Both the position numbers and the translations under genes were made by a program. Source: Lumbricus rubellus (taxonomy: Eukaryota; Annelida; Clitellata; Crassiclitellata; Lumbricidae). From it: a DNA stretch of 64,000 nt. Position 1 is the first letter of the stretch. Every line of letters begins with the position of its first letter. Below the pieces are notes generated by a model. It worked only from the letters and a program-made list of their open reading frames with translations. It ran no database searches and was not told the DNA's origin. This document shows positions 21,955 to 35,172 of this stretch, piece after piece. The stretch is from contig OX243814.1 of NCBI GenBank assembly GCA_945859605.1, forward strand, positions 22,803,345-22,867,344, given 5' to 3'.

Positions 21955-24900
21955 GTTAGTAACTAAAGCCATTAACATTTGTCCTATACTGATTGTTGGT
22001 ATTTGGATAGCTTGCTGATCTCTTGCAAAATGCTTCAAATTTCATGTCTGTACTCGAGAGTGCATTATGGCATTTAAGCAATTTTTCAAGAGGGGCAATT
22101 AATTACTACAATTACAATTATTACTATTGACTTTTCTGCAACCAGTCTGCAACCGGTTTGATTAAAGATTAAGCGGCTGTAGTAATTAATTAATTCTTCT
22201 TGTAGCATTCAGAAATCAATGTCAGCTGTCAGTTGATTTGTATTCAGCATATCTTAGCATGTGCATTACACTATCTAGGATCATTTCAGTTGTCAATATT
22301 GTCACTCGTTGAATGCCAATTTGAGCCAGTCAATCCTCAGACAAGGTGTATATTTGTTCTAAATAACCGAAAATTCAGATCAGACTCTGACATTTAATTT
22401 GATAGCTTTCAACCTTTATGTGGTTGTCCAGGACTGTGAGTTGTTTGGCCACATACACCGTTTGAGAGGCTGTGCACATTAATCTAATTTCTATGGCGCC
22501 GCTCACAGCCAAGGCCTTTCAGTAGCGCTTCCAGTGCGAGAACCGCAAGAGAGAAAATAGGTTACCACAGTATGGGTTGCCAGGCATGGGTGCCCGCACA
22601 TAGGGGCAAGAGGGGGCACTTGCCCCCCCCCTCCTGGAAAGTTGAAACCTAATTTTATGACTACTACTTCAATATATTTCTCTGATAGTTGTCTTATCAC
22701 GAACAGCTGGTCAATCGTGCCCCTTCCCTTTGTAAATCCTGCTTGCTCTTCACTCATCACTTCCTCCACATACCTCTTCAGTCGCTGCAGCAGTATCTTT
22801 GTGTAGACCTTTCCAGGAATTGCTGCATGCTGCTTTGTCACCTTTTTTATGCATTGGCACAATTATGGCTCTGTGTAGTAGTAGTGTATATCAAATCCTT
22901 GTTGGAAGTACCTTGTAAAGTAAAGGGGTAGAAGATCATGGATGAATCGATACATAAAGACCCCTATCTGAAAAGCCATTATTTGATGAAACTTTAATAA
23001 ATTAAATGATTGAAACAAAGGACATTCATGAGTGAGTAATAGGCTTAACTCCAGCTATGATACGTATTGTGCGTTTTTGGAGAGGTACTAATTTATTGAG
23101 CCTGGATTTATACGTAGATGCCCAAACTAAATTACAAACGAGAGATAATGATATATATTAATGAATAGTACAGTTTAACTCGAATAGTGGGAAGGAGTAT
23201 ATGGGAGGTTCAATGAAGGATACCAACATTTTTTGCAATTTTTGCAGAGATATAATTTTATTTAACATGATCATTTCATGTGAGGTGTTGATCAATGTAC
23301 ATAGCAAGAAATTTAGTGTAGCTAACCTGCGCTATGGAGGTATCATTAATATTTAGACAGTTGCAATGAATCACCAACAAACAAGATGAATGAAAGAGTA
23401 GGAGATAAATTAGGCAATATGAAGGAAAGCTGCAGAAATCCTTTAATAAATTTTTAATTTTTTTAATAAATTTTCAAATTTTATTTGGTTTTATTGATAT
23501 TTACCAACATTTTTTGCAATTTTTGCAGAGATATAATTTTATTTAACATGATCATTTCATGTGAGGTGTTGATCAATGTACATAGCAAGAAATTTAGTGT
23601 AGCTAACCTGCACTATGGAGGTATCATTAATATTTAGACAGTTGCAATGAATCACCAACAAACAAGATGAATGAAAGAGTAGGAGATATATTAGGCAATA
23701 TGAAGAAAAGCTGCAGAAATCCTTTAATAAATTTTTAATTTTTTTAATAAATTTTCAAATTTTATTTGGTTTTATTGATATTTAAGTCATTGTGGGATGC
23801 ATATTGCTGAAATAGTCATTCATTGAATCTGTTGGAAACTTTTCGTCTATTTATTCTATAATTGAATGTGTCAGTGCTATTGTACTGATCGGAATGTTAG
23901 TGCATACGAAAAGAAGATGACTGCTAGTGGCGAAAACGGGATGGCTGAGAAGAATATTGTGAAGATCCAGAAGGGACTGAATACACAATGAAGTGACTTG
24001 ATACATTTTGATCTGGAACAAAGTGAAACAATAATCGATAAGGTCAGAAAAAGAAGACTCACATGATTCGGTCACGTAACAAGAATGACAGAAAAGATAC
24101 TGCTGGTGTCATGTGATATTCTATCCCCCCTGAAAGTTATATGGGGGATGAATTAATCTATCTCCCGGATGGAATTAACCGGTCTAGACTATCCGTGAGG
24201 GTAAACCATTCTATCCCCTTTATTGAAAAATGCATGTAATTGAAAAAAATTATGCTGTAATCAAAATTTAAAGTGTCTCTAATTGTTTTAAATGTCCTAG
24301 AAGCCATGTTCAGAGAAAGGCAATTCAAATTTATTTAGGGACTGTGAGTGTTTTTAAGTTTTTAAAAAAATGTTCTAAGTGCTCTAAAACCAAAGCAAAA
24401 AATTATCTGGTAGTAATAAACATGCCTGATGGTGTCATTGTTCAAAACAAAGCAAAAATAAATACATGCGAAAATGGGTTTTTCGACTTCTCTGCATTTG
24501 GGAAGATACGATTAATACGGGGGATACTCTATTTCATGACACCGGCAGTGGCCGTGTATGGACACGTGGATGGAACAAGAAGCAGAGGAAGACAGCCGAA
24601 AACTTGGACGGACAATTGATCTGAAAGAGGACCTAGGAGCGCAAGGCATGGACATAAGAGATGCCGTGAAAAAAGCCAGAGACAGAACTGTTTGGAAAAG
24701 TCTAGTTAAAGCCTCCTTGTCTGCCCACGCCTGATGGAAGAGAGAAGAAGACGATGAAGAGGAGGAGGAGGAGAAGAAGAAGAAGAATAAGAATGTGTCA
24801 GAAGTAAGAGAACTGTGATTTTTTTCAATGATAATCTTTTAATTTTTCAATTTTTTCGATTTTAAAATAAATTTAAAAAAATTATCGGCATATTAAAGCA

Positions 24901-27900
24901 ATTTTCAGTATGTTTACTGGGTTGTTCAAAAAATCTTGTGTTTATGTTTAGTATTTTAAGTTATCTATGATAGAGAAAAATTTATCTATGATAGATTTAT
25001 CTATGATAGAGAAGGATGGAAGAAGTGATATGGAAATAAGGAGGAGGGTAACAATGGGGAAAACGGCAATGAACGGTCTGGAAAAGATTTGGAAGGACAA
25101 ATACGTGAGCAGGGAAACAAAGAAAAGACTGGTAAGAGCACTGATCTTCCCAGTCGTCCTATATGGATGCGAGACATGGACAAAGACACGGGATATGGAA
25201 AAGAAAATCAACGCGTGTGAGATGTGGATTTGGAGAAAGATGCTAAGGATTTCATGGACGGAGAAGAGAACTAACGAATCGGTGCGCGCGGAGCTCGGAA
25301 TAGAGAGGGAGGAGACACTGCAGCAAACAGCAACTTGGAGGAAATTGAGCTACTTCGGCCATGTGATGAGATCTAACGGTTTGGAAAAGGAGCTGATGAC
25401 GGCATGCGGTGAGGGACGGAGAAGATGCGGAAGACCAAGGAAGAAATGGTTGGATGAAGTACAGGAAAAGTCTGGCATGAGACTGGAGGAACTAAGAGAG
25501 GCGACTAGGGAGAGGATCAACTGGAGAAGATGCACCAGGGCTTTCGCCAGAGCTCCAGTAGCTGACGGCACCAGGTGACCAGGTGATTTTAAGTATTTTT
25601 TGGCATCAATGAGATTTTTAAAATTTTCGACAAGGTGTCGTAACTTTTATAGAATTTAAGTAATGCACAGGCCATCCATATCCATTTTTTTGTCTAGTGC
25701 AGAGGTGTCAAAGAGCTGGCCCGCGAGCCATTTCTGGCCCACCGACGATTTTTTCTTGCCCGCGGAGCCTTCCCTAAAAATTACAAAATTAGAGGATGAA
25801 AGTTCAAATTTTGATATTTTACAGTCAGGGCCAAATACATGGAAGTTTTTTTTCTTACTGATGTCACTTTTGCTCAGATGCACAGCTCTGTGTAGAGTCA
25901 CTGTAGACTGTGTAACAGTGTGTAGCCTATCTATGGTTTCCAGTTGTTTTCCTGTTTTAAAAAAATATGAAAATTACGAAACACTTATTATATTTAAAAT
26001 GTTTTCAAAATTTAATAAGAAACGAAAGTGGACATTGAATCAAGACCTTTTCACGATATTTGGATGGATATGTATTTCTTTGTTGAATACAACAGTAACC
26101 GGTATCCAGTAGGCCTATGTTTAATTTGTCAGGAAAACGTTAGCGTTGTGAAGGGATAGGCCTACAAGACTTAAACTTAAGGTGATCATTTTTGTTATTG
26201 CGAGCTTACCGGTAGAATGTGAGCCATTCGTTTTATGACAATGCCTAGATTCCTAGAAACTCGAATACAATGACCTTAGGCTTAGGCCAAAAGCTTAAAG
26301 AATTCTATGTCATGTCCAAGACTGATAATGAAAATCAAAATTAAGATTTTATAAGCCTCCCTATTTGGCTGTTTTGTATGCTAAAAAATTGCACTGGTCA
26401 TTTGAGATTTACTTATACAAAGTTTTTCTGGGAATTGGCTGACCAAGCCCGGAGCTCCCTCTCAGATCACTATACCCAATTTTGCTCAGGAGCTTCGACA
26501 CCCTGGCCCGCCACTTGTTTGAAGATGTTCACTCTGGCCCACCACTCAAATAGGTTTGACACCCCTGGTCTAGTGCATAAAAATTGTCCGATCAAAATTT
26601 ATGCTAGCAGTCAGGAAGATTTTGTCGAGTTTGTTTTTTGTTTAAAACTCTTGAATGAATGTAGCTAGATTTAGTTCTGGATTAAATTGCACTTTGTTTT
26701 GTTTTTATGTCTGAGGGCGCACAATAATTGCCCAGTTGGTGCATACTACTGTCATCTAGACTTTCACTTAGTACACAATTGAATGAATTTAAGTTACGAC
26801 TTGCTGTAACAATAGTGTAACCTGCTCAGCAAACAGTTTCAATTGCTAAAATAGTTCTCGTAGCCAATCATAGAATTATGATGTTCATGAATCATGATGC
26901 TGTTATAATTAATTATTAAATTAAAATTTATAATTATTATCTATATTAATAAAGAGAGGATTCTGTCTGTCTGTCTGTGTGTCTGTCTGTGTGTGTGTTT
27001 GACCGGAATGCATTTCGACAGTTTTTGACCTTTTCATTCCAAACCTTCACTACTCTCTCCGTCTCGGCGTCGGACACCCAGTGGAGGGGTTGGCGATTCT
27101 CTATAACCATGGGGGCCAGGGTGGGGGGCGAAACCCCCCAAAATATTTTCAATAAAACGCAGCTATTGATTTCAAACTTTGCACCTAGACAGAGGGCCAT
27201 CGGAACCACCCAGTGGAGTTGTTGGCGAATCTCCCCCACCATGGGGGCCACGGTGGGGGCGAAAACCCTAAGTTTATTAAACACCTTTTTAAACGCTTGC
27301 ATGGTCATTATATAAACGCAGCTGATGTAAATGATCTTCCAATCCGCTTTGCTGTAAAGTCTTACTATAATTATAGTCAACTAGCTGAACCCGGCCACGC
27401 GTTGCTGTGGCTGAAAAGAGCATTCAACCATCCCTCCCTACCTCCCCCTCCCCAACCCCCTCACCCACCCTTCCCCTTCCCTCTGCCAACCCTCCCCTTT
27501 CGCCTGGCCCTCCCCTCTCCTCCCCTTCCCCTCCCCTCCCTCTCCAACCCCTCCCCCAACCCCTCCCAACCCCCTACCCCTCCCCCTCCCCTCCCACGTC
27601 CATCGCTCCCCTCCGCTCCCTCCCCACCCTCTTCGTCCCAGAAAACCCTAATTTCACGGGTGGCGTACAGGTGGAGAGGTCAGAGTGTGGTGGGGTGTTG
27701 TCAGGTGGGTGAGTTTGGGGTGTGTTGGTGGAGGGTGTGGGGTGGGGTGGGAGCTGGCTTGGGCTGGGGTTCGGGTGGTGGGGTGGAGGGTAGGGGTGAG
27801 TGTAGGATGGGTGGAGGTGGTAGGTGGAGGGCGGAAGGGGTGGGATGGGGCGGGTGAACGAGGTGGGGTGGACGGGGTGGGGTGGGGTTCGGGGGTGGAG

Positions 27901-30900
27901 GTGGGAATGTGGTGAGAGTGTGGGGTGGAGGTGGGGTGGAGAAGTGGAGGTGGGGTGAAGGTGGGGGTGTGGTGAGGGTGGGGGTGGGGTGAGGTGGAGG
28001 GGTGGAGGTGTGAAGCGGGGCGGGTGGAGGGGTGGGTGGGGTGGGGTGGGGTCTTTGGGGTGAAGGTGGGGGTGTGGTGAGGATGGGGTGGAGGTGGCGT
28101 GGAGGGGTGAAGCGGGGGCGGATGGAAGGGGGTGGGGTGTACGGGGTGGGGTGGAGGTGGGGTGGAGGTGTGGTGTGGGTGGGTGGGTGAAAAGGGTGGC
28201 ATGGGGCGGGTGAACGGGGTGTGGTGAGGGTGGGGAGTGGGGTGAGGTGGAGGGGTGGAGGTGTGAAGCGGGGCGGGTGCAGGGTGTGGGTGAGGTGGGG
28301 TGCTTTGGGGTGGAGGTGGGGGTGTGGTGAGGATGGGGTGGAGGTGGAGGGGTGAAGCGGGGCGGATAGAAGGGGGTGGGGTGTACGAGGTGGGGTGGAG
28401 GTGTGGTGTGGGTGGGTGAAATGAGTGGCATGGGGCGGGTGAACGGGGTGTGGTGAGGGTGGGGGTGGGTGAGGTGGAGGAGTGGAGGTGTGAAGCGGGG
28501 GCGGGTGGAGGTGTGGGTGTACGGGGTGGGGTGGGGGTTTTTGGGGTGGAGGTGGGGGTGTGGTGAGGATGGGGTGGAGGGGTGAAGCGGGAACGGATGG
28601 AAGGGGTGGTGTACGGGGTTGGGTGGAGGTGGGGTGTGGTTTGGTTGTGGCCTGAGCGGGTCTAATCCTAAATTTCCCGGGCAACGCCGGGTACCCCAGC
28701 TAGTAAAATATAATTTAATAGTTAGGCCATCAATATCATATCATTCATTATTTTGTCATTTTTTTTTAAAGTAAGTAAGCCGTTTATTGACAAAGCATCA
28801 AACACATATGTAAAATAACAGCAATCAGTACAAACTCAATGACTTTCGAGTGATCGGTGCATAAGTCAAAGGATCAATCCTAAAAGGTCGTATGGACCCA
28901 CTGAAGCTGGATTGACCCTTCCTTTCTCAATAACATTTGGCTACCGGTATTGTAAAACAGTGCAAAGAACAACATGTTACACATGAAACGAAAGCAAACT
29001 GAAACGAAATGACAAACAGATTTTAAAAAACAAAACAAATTATAACCAATAGTTTAAATCTAGTAAACAGAGATTAAACTGTCTTTTAATTGTTTCTTAA
29101 ACATGTTAATGGTGGGTATAAGTGTAACATATTTTGTGAGGTTATTCCATATCATAGGGCCAGAACATTTAATCAAAAATAATTTCGTCCTAGTATGTGC
29201 AACATCGGTGCGGTAGTATAACAGAGTTCTAGTGAAATGGTCATGTACAGCAATTCCCTGACAAAAATAACCATCAAATGTCCTAGGCAACAATTTGTGA
29301 TGATAGCGAAACATGAACAAACTGATTTGAAACTTATTTATATCTGCTAATCGCAATATGTTACAGGTTCGAAAAATTGGTTTGGTACTGACAGACCAGC
29401 ATAACAAGAAAATAGTTCGAATGGCACGTTTTTGCAAACTCTCCAACTTTTTAAAATAAGAAGTATAAGTTGGAAAAATTAAGGAATAGTATAAGCCTTG
29501 TAATGTAGCTTGAGAGAGACAGTGATGGATTCTTGATAGCACGCTAATATTTTCTGCTATTTTTTTAGATATCTGCTTAATGTGTTTATAAATATCATTA
29601 ACGTATGACAAGTCGTCGAGTAAACATATTATATATGATTATGTATATGATTATGTACGGTATATGATTATGTACGGTATATGATTATGTTAAAAGTCGT
29701 CCCTGGGCCGCAGGCCCATTGGTGAGGCGCTCATCTCCTTTCCTAAGCCCTTGAGCCGGCAATGGACGAATCCCAAGGTCCTGGGCACGGGGCCAGTGAT
29801 TTCCCAGGAATATGATTATGTATATGATTATAATTGTGTGTGCTGCTGCACTGCTATGCTATAGTAAGGCTATTACTCTAGAAGTTTTTTCTGTAAATGT
29901 TCTGTAATGATGAGATATGGAACAAAACGTAAGTGTGCTGAATGGCACAAGCTGTGTGCTGGAGAGCCTGGGTGACTGTGTGTGTCTTGAGTGTATGGTG
30001 TATGACGAATATCTGTTATATGTCATACTCTGCTTCCATGATAGATGTTGCCTTAGGATAAGCAGACGTTGAGGGAAATAAGTCCTCTAGCTTAGAGGTT
30101 TCAGCATAATCAGCTGCCTGCAGTTGAACAGTGTTTCAGGGCAAGGCATGATGATGCTTATCGCCTGCTGTTGCTGTTGTGGGATATTAGTTACTTCTTG
30201 AGAAGTGTCCAGCGGCTTTCATATATTAGCTATTGGTTCATGCCTATATACAGTAGATATATCAACATCTATGTTGCTTACTGACTTATGCTTGACTGTT
30301 GCTGTTAGTTGGTGAGTTTAGTTTAATATACATGAAAAAGTTTGTTATTGTTATTTGAATATCTGTTATTAAGTTATTCTAAGAATTGCTGCAGTATTAA
30401 AACTGATTAAATTCAGTTCTAAATAAATTTAAATCTTTACACCATGTCTTTCATTAGGTTTATCAGTTTCCTATTTATCAGCTCTTGCCAACTGCAGTCG
30501 GTCATTCTCTTTCAAGCAGTATCTTGATTTTGTATGAGCAGATCAGTGATGTCTGACCTGTGGAACCATTGAGCTCATACCCTGGCAGAAAGTAGACTAC
30601 TAGAGATCCCAGCCAATCAAGTATATAGATCAGTTGGTGTTGCTTTGGTACTTCAGCCTTTGCTTAACTTAAGACTTCCAACTAATCAGCCTGCTACTGT
30701 AAACTGAAATGCCACCAGTAAAGTGTGATAGTTGGAGAGGTAGATAAAGTAATGTAGAAGTGCTCTGATGTTTTAGCATCAATTGTTGAAAGTCACTTTT
30801 GGCAGTTTGATGGGGGTTTTTTGCATGAAGTATTAAGTAACTGAGAAGATATCTTTTAGAATATCTTGATAAATTTGAATCAAAATATCTTAATACTGGG

Positions 30901-33900
30901 TAGTAATGTTTTAAAATTGTGTGTGTGTTTGTATGTGTGCATGGTATAAATGATTTTATATCTCTGTTGATAGACATGCAGTTCTGAGCTCATTTCTTTT
31001 ATTTATTGGGAACACTTTTCATGTGCACAAAGTCAATAAACTTGCATCACATTTACATCAATCTTTAACATATTCATATATATTTAGTAACATATTCATT
31101 TCTTAACAGAAGAGCTGATTTAATCAAGTCCTTTAAAATGGTGCACGGTCAAAAGCGCGCATGTCAAAAGCGCGCAGACAATTGCGCGCAGACAAATGCG
31201 CGCAGTAACAAAATCGCGCACGACAAATGCGCGCAGACAAATGCGCGCTCACGCGACGAAGAACTTTGTTTCCTGATGTCCATTTCTCTCCCACAGTTCG
31301 TGACTTGGGTTTCACTCTGGATTCAGCCCTTTCTTTCTCGGACCATGTCAACCGTGTCTCACGTACATGTCTCTACCACCTACGCCAGCTGCGAACTATT
31401 CGCCATTCACTCTCTCCGCAAGCTGTTAAGGCGCTTGTCCATGCCCTGATCTGCTCTAGGGTTGACTTTGGGAACTCTGCTTACGCCGGTCTCTCCTCAC
31501 TCAACCTTTCCAAACTTCAGACAATTCTAAATGCTGCTGCTCGCCTAATTGCCGGTCTTCCCAAGTTCTCTCATATTTCTGTCTTTATTCGGGACACTCT
31601 CCACTGGCTTCCTGTACCACAGCGCATTGAGTTTAAGATTCTGACACTCATGCGCAATTCTCTTCTTGGGGTAGCTCCCTCTTACCTCCGTTCTCTCTGC
31701 ATCCCGGTCTCCTCTTTCCCCGGCCGCTCTGCCCTTCGCTCGGCAGCCAGCGGCCTCCTTGTCGTGCCTCGCATGCGTGGAGCCACTGCCCAGTCCAGAA
31801 GCTTTGCTTATGCTGGCCCATCCTACTGGAACCGTCTTCCTCACAAACTTCGTATTGAGCTTCTTAGTCTCTCTCTCCCTTTGTTTAGGAAACGCCTGAA
31901 GACTATGCTATTCGTTAGCGGCAGTGCTAACTAGGGTCGGGAGCGCTACTGAATCTGTGAGCGGCGCTATATAAAAGTTTAATTACAATTACAATTACAA
32001 TTACAACACATAGACCCAATACACAAAATATTTTTATACATGTATGTATTTATGTATGTATTGTATGTATGTATGTGTACATATGTGTATGTAGCATGTA
32101 TGCATGTATGTATGTATGCATGCATGTATGCATGCATGCATGTATGTATGTATGTATGCATGTATGTATGTATGTATGTATGCATGCATGCGTATATGTA
32201 TGTATGCATGTATGTATGCATGTATGTATGTATGCATGTATGTATGTATGCATGCATGCATATATGTATGTATGCATGTGTGTATGCATGCATGCATGCA
32301 TGCATGTATGTATGTATGCATGTATGTATGCATGTATGCATATAATATGTATTTATGCACGTATGTTTGTATGTATATATGCATGCATGCATATATGTAT
32401 TTTAGTATGTATGTTTGTATGTATGTATGCATGTATGTATGTATGTTTGCATGTATGTATGTATGCATGCATGTATGTATGCATGTATGTATGTATGTAT
32501 GTTTGGTCGTTGCGCGCTTTTTTGCGCGCTTTGGTTGCGCGCTTTTGTCCGCGCTCTTTTGTCAGGGAAGGTTCATGTTGCGCGCTTTGCGCGCTATTGT
32601 CTGCGCGCATTTGTCTGCGCGCATTTGTCTGCGCGCTTTTGTCATGCGCGCTTTTGTTACGGCGCCCTTTAAAATCAATGTCATTGTTATCATAATTATT
32701 AAAAAAATGTTTAATTAAGTGTCTATTTGGATAATTCTCAGTCGTCCACTGTCATCTTCATCGATTTCTAAGTCCTCCTCTATGTTAGGTCGTAGCTTGT
32801 AAATGGTTTCAGCTTACAAATCTTACATGGCATTGCTGATGCCACTCCTTAAAATGATTTCTTGAAATGATAATTTTTGCCCTGACAGGACCTCTCTCAT
32901 ATGTAAAAGTTGAAAAGCCTGGACATAAACAATAGTGGTCAAGTGTTGCTGAATGTCTGAACTGTTGTTACTCATCGGTCTATCAAAGCCCTGCCTGCAG
33001 TAGCATTGAATCTATATTTGTTTTGCTTTGTAAAACATATGAATGGTGCAGAGCACAGCGTTAGTATTGCTTTCCACTAAGTGGAGGAAGGTTGTACCCT
33101 GTCCTCTGATTAGTCTGATCTTATTATCCAGGTCCAGCTGCCAGAGACTCATATTCGTCAGCTGTGCACCTTATCAAGAGAGATTTTCCTGCAACAGCCG
33201 ATGATGGTTGAGCTGAGTGCACCTGTTAACATCTGTGGAGATATCCATGGCCAGTATGAGGATCTGCTCAGGCACTTTGACAAGTGTGGCTATCCACCTG
33301 ACGCCAATTATCTCTTTCTCGGTGACTATGTGGACAGGTAAGGCATTCAATAATCAGTCCAATCAATATTATTGAGTTGAACAACTGACCAGGCAGCATT
33401 AGGGGCAACTTAGGTAGACTGTTGCAATGTTGCATTAACAGAGTCTTTACCACTCTGACCACAAACTGCATTGGTTTCATAGTCACAGTTTGCTCATCAT
33501 TAAAGTGTTAACATGAAGGTCAGTATTATGTTACTGTAGTCACATTTAAGTACTTTAGTATTATGTTACTGTAGTCTTATTTAAGTACTTTAAGAAGACT
33601 AAAAAATTTAATTCTGTTTTTAGGTATATTTGGTCAATTTTATTAAATGTTAAATTAAAGTATAAAAAATGACTGTAAATACCAGGTACATGTAGTGTCA
33701 AGATTTGATGGTAAACAATAGCTAATGTTGGAAGGAGCGTCTACAAGACTGCCGACCTAGCAAAGTCTTACTTTGTTGCTAGAATTCTTGAGAGTTTGGG
33801 CGATGGGTGGCATAAAGTTGAGTTTTCGGACATCATGTTCTCCGTCAGTTTTTCTCTAATAGGCATTCTGGGAAATGCAATCTGCGCCATATGCCTCGTC

Positions 33901-35133
33901 TATTTGAACTTATCAGTAAGAACAATAAGTGCTTCATATCATGCATGCTCTTTATAAACGTTTACTAGTCTTTATCCGCTTATCTCTTGGCGTTTGTTAA
34001 ATGTCATGTTGTGACGACTATGTTTTCTCAGTAAAAAAATATATCATAAATAGGCATGCATTCAAAGTTTATATCCACCATGCAATGACCAAGTTTTCAT
34101 ACACCAACCTGATTTTTTCGTGCATCTCTGTGCACTGCTTTCTATATAATAGCTTCAATATGCTATTGGATTGTTCTGTTAAACTTTGTCACTTCTAAAT
34201 GAGACAAACTCTTTGCCATATAAAAAGGGACACACATATTCTGAAGCTTTTTGTTTAATTTTGCCAATTGATGAGAAAATCAAATGCATATAACTTCAGT
34301 TAGAATAAAGTTATTTGTGGTAGACAGTATTTTTGAAGCAGATTGATCGTAGAATATGACTGCACAGAAAAGCCAAAAACCAACATGCAATGAGTTTTGA
34401 GCCACTATGTCGCATGTATTGAATGTCATGTGATGCACTCGCTTCTTCAGTTGAATGCTGTCTCAGTTGTACAGTGCTTCAGTTATACAGGCTGAATGAA
34501 TTTCATCTAATAGTTCTATAGAGAGGTTTGTTGGTTAGACATTTCCTCAAATAAATTTTTGTTTAGGGGGACGGGGGATTCCATTTAATAAAGGACAATG
34601 GAGTGAAAGAACTACAGACTGAAGGAACTACAGACTGAGGGAATCATGAGGCCTAAAAAAAATGTTGTGTTTCCGGTAATAGAGCTAAAAAAAATTGGGT
34701 GGGTAGGTCGGAAAATATTTTTATTTTGGTAAAATATTTTTATGCAGTGACTATCCAAAAAAGTATACCCCACTAGTCTTTTTTGCACGCTGAAACAAAG
34801 TATGTGTTCTAAGCAAGTATAAACTGCCTATTTTCCGACTGTTTGCACCTAAAACTGCTCTAGAAACAGTCCTATTAATTTCATTTTGTTGACGTCTCTT
34901 ATGTTATGTCAATACAAATGTTTAAAAAAAAAATTTTGAAATTTTTTGACATTTTTTTTTGAAAATTTTAATTTTTTTTAATAAATTTTTTTTACAAAAA
35001 TATTTGAGTCGCGGCCGTAAAAATGGGTCAGTTGGGTTACCGGAAACACAACAATTTTTTACGCCTGAGGTTAGGGAATTCAAGAGGGGATGGACTGAAG
35101 GATCACCACTGAAATTTTGCAGGTGTTCATCTG

Positions 35134-35172
<39 letters not shown>

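Larger units (their letters stand above)
31140..32666. mobile_element. Foldback element 1 with GCGCGC 14-bp subrepeat ends
   Basis: The left end (31140-31254) is a tandem array of units like CAAAAGCGCGCAGA. The right end (32509-32666) is the same array in reverse complement. The element is bounded by a perfect 9-bp duplication CTTTAAAAT (31131-31139 and 32667-32675). Outer ends GGTGCACGGT and GGCGCCGTAA are alike. The interior holds an L2-like LINE tail and a TGTA/TGCA microsatellite. No transposase. A 9-bp duplication fits Mutator-like or foldback transposons. Confidence 0.85.

Noticed and set aside
27213..28684. Proline-, glycine- and tryptophan-rich ORFs up to 327 codons
   Set aside because: Artefacts of the strand-biased G-rich tract; no conserved motif and several frames open at once.
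32034..32718. Several 80-208-codon ORFs on both strands (MYVC, MHTYIH types)
   Set aside because: They are translations of the TGTA/TGCA microsatellite and GCGCGC arrays; the composition is entirely set by the repeat.
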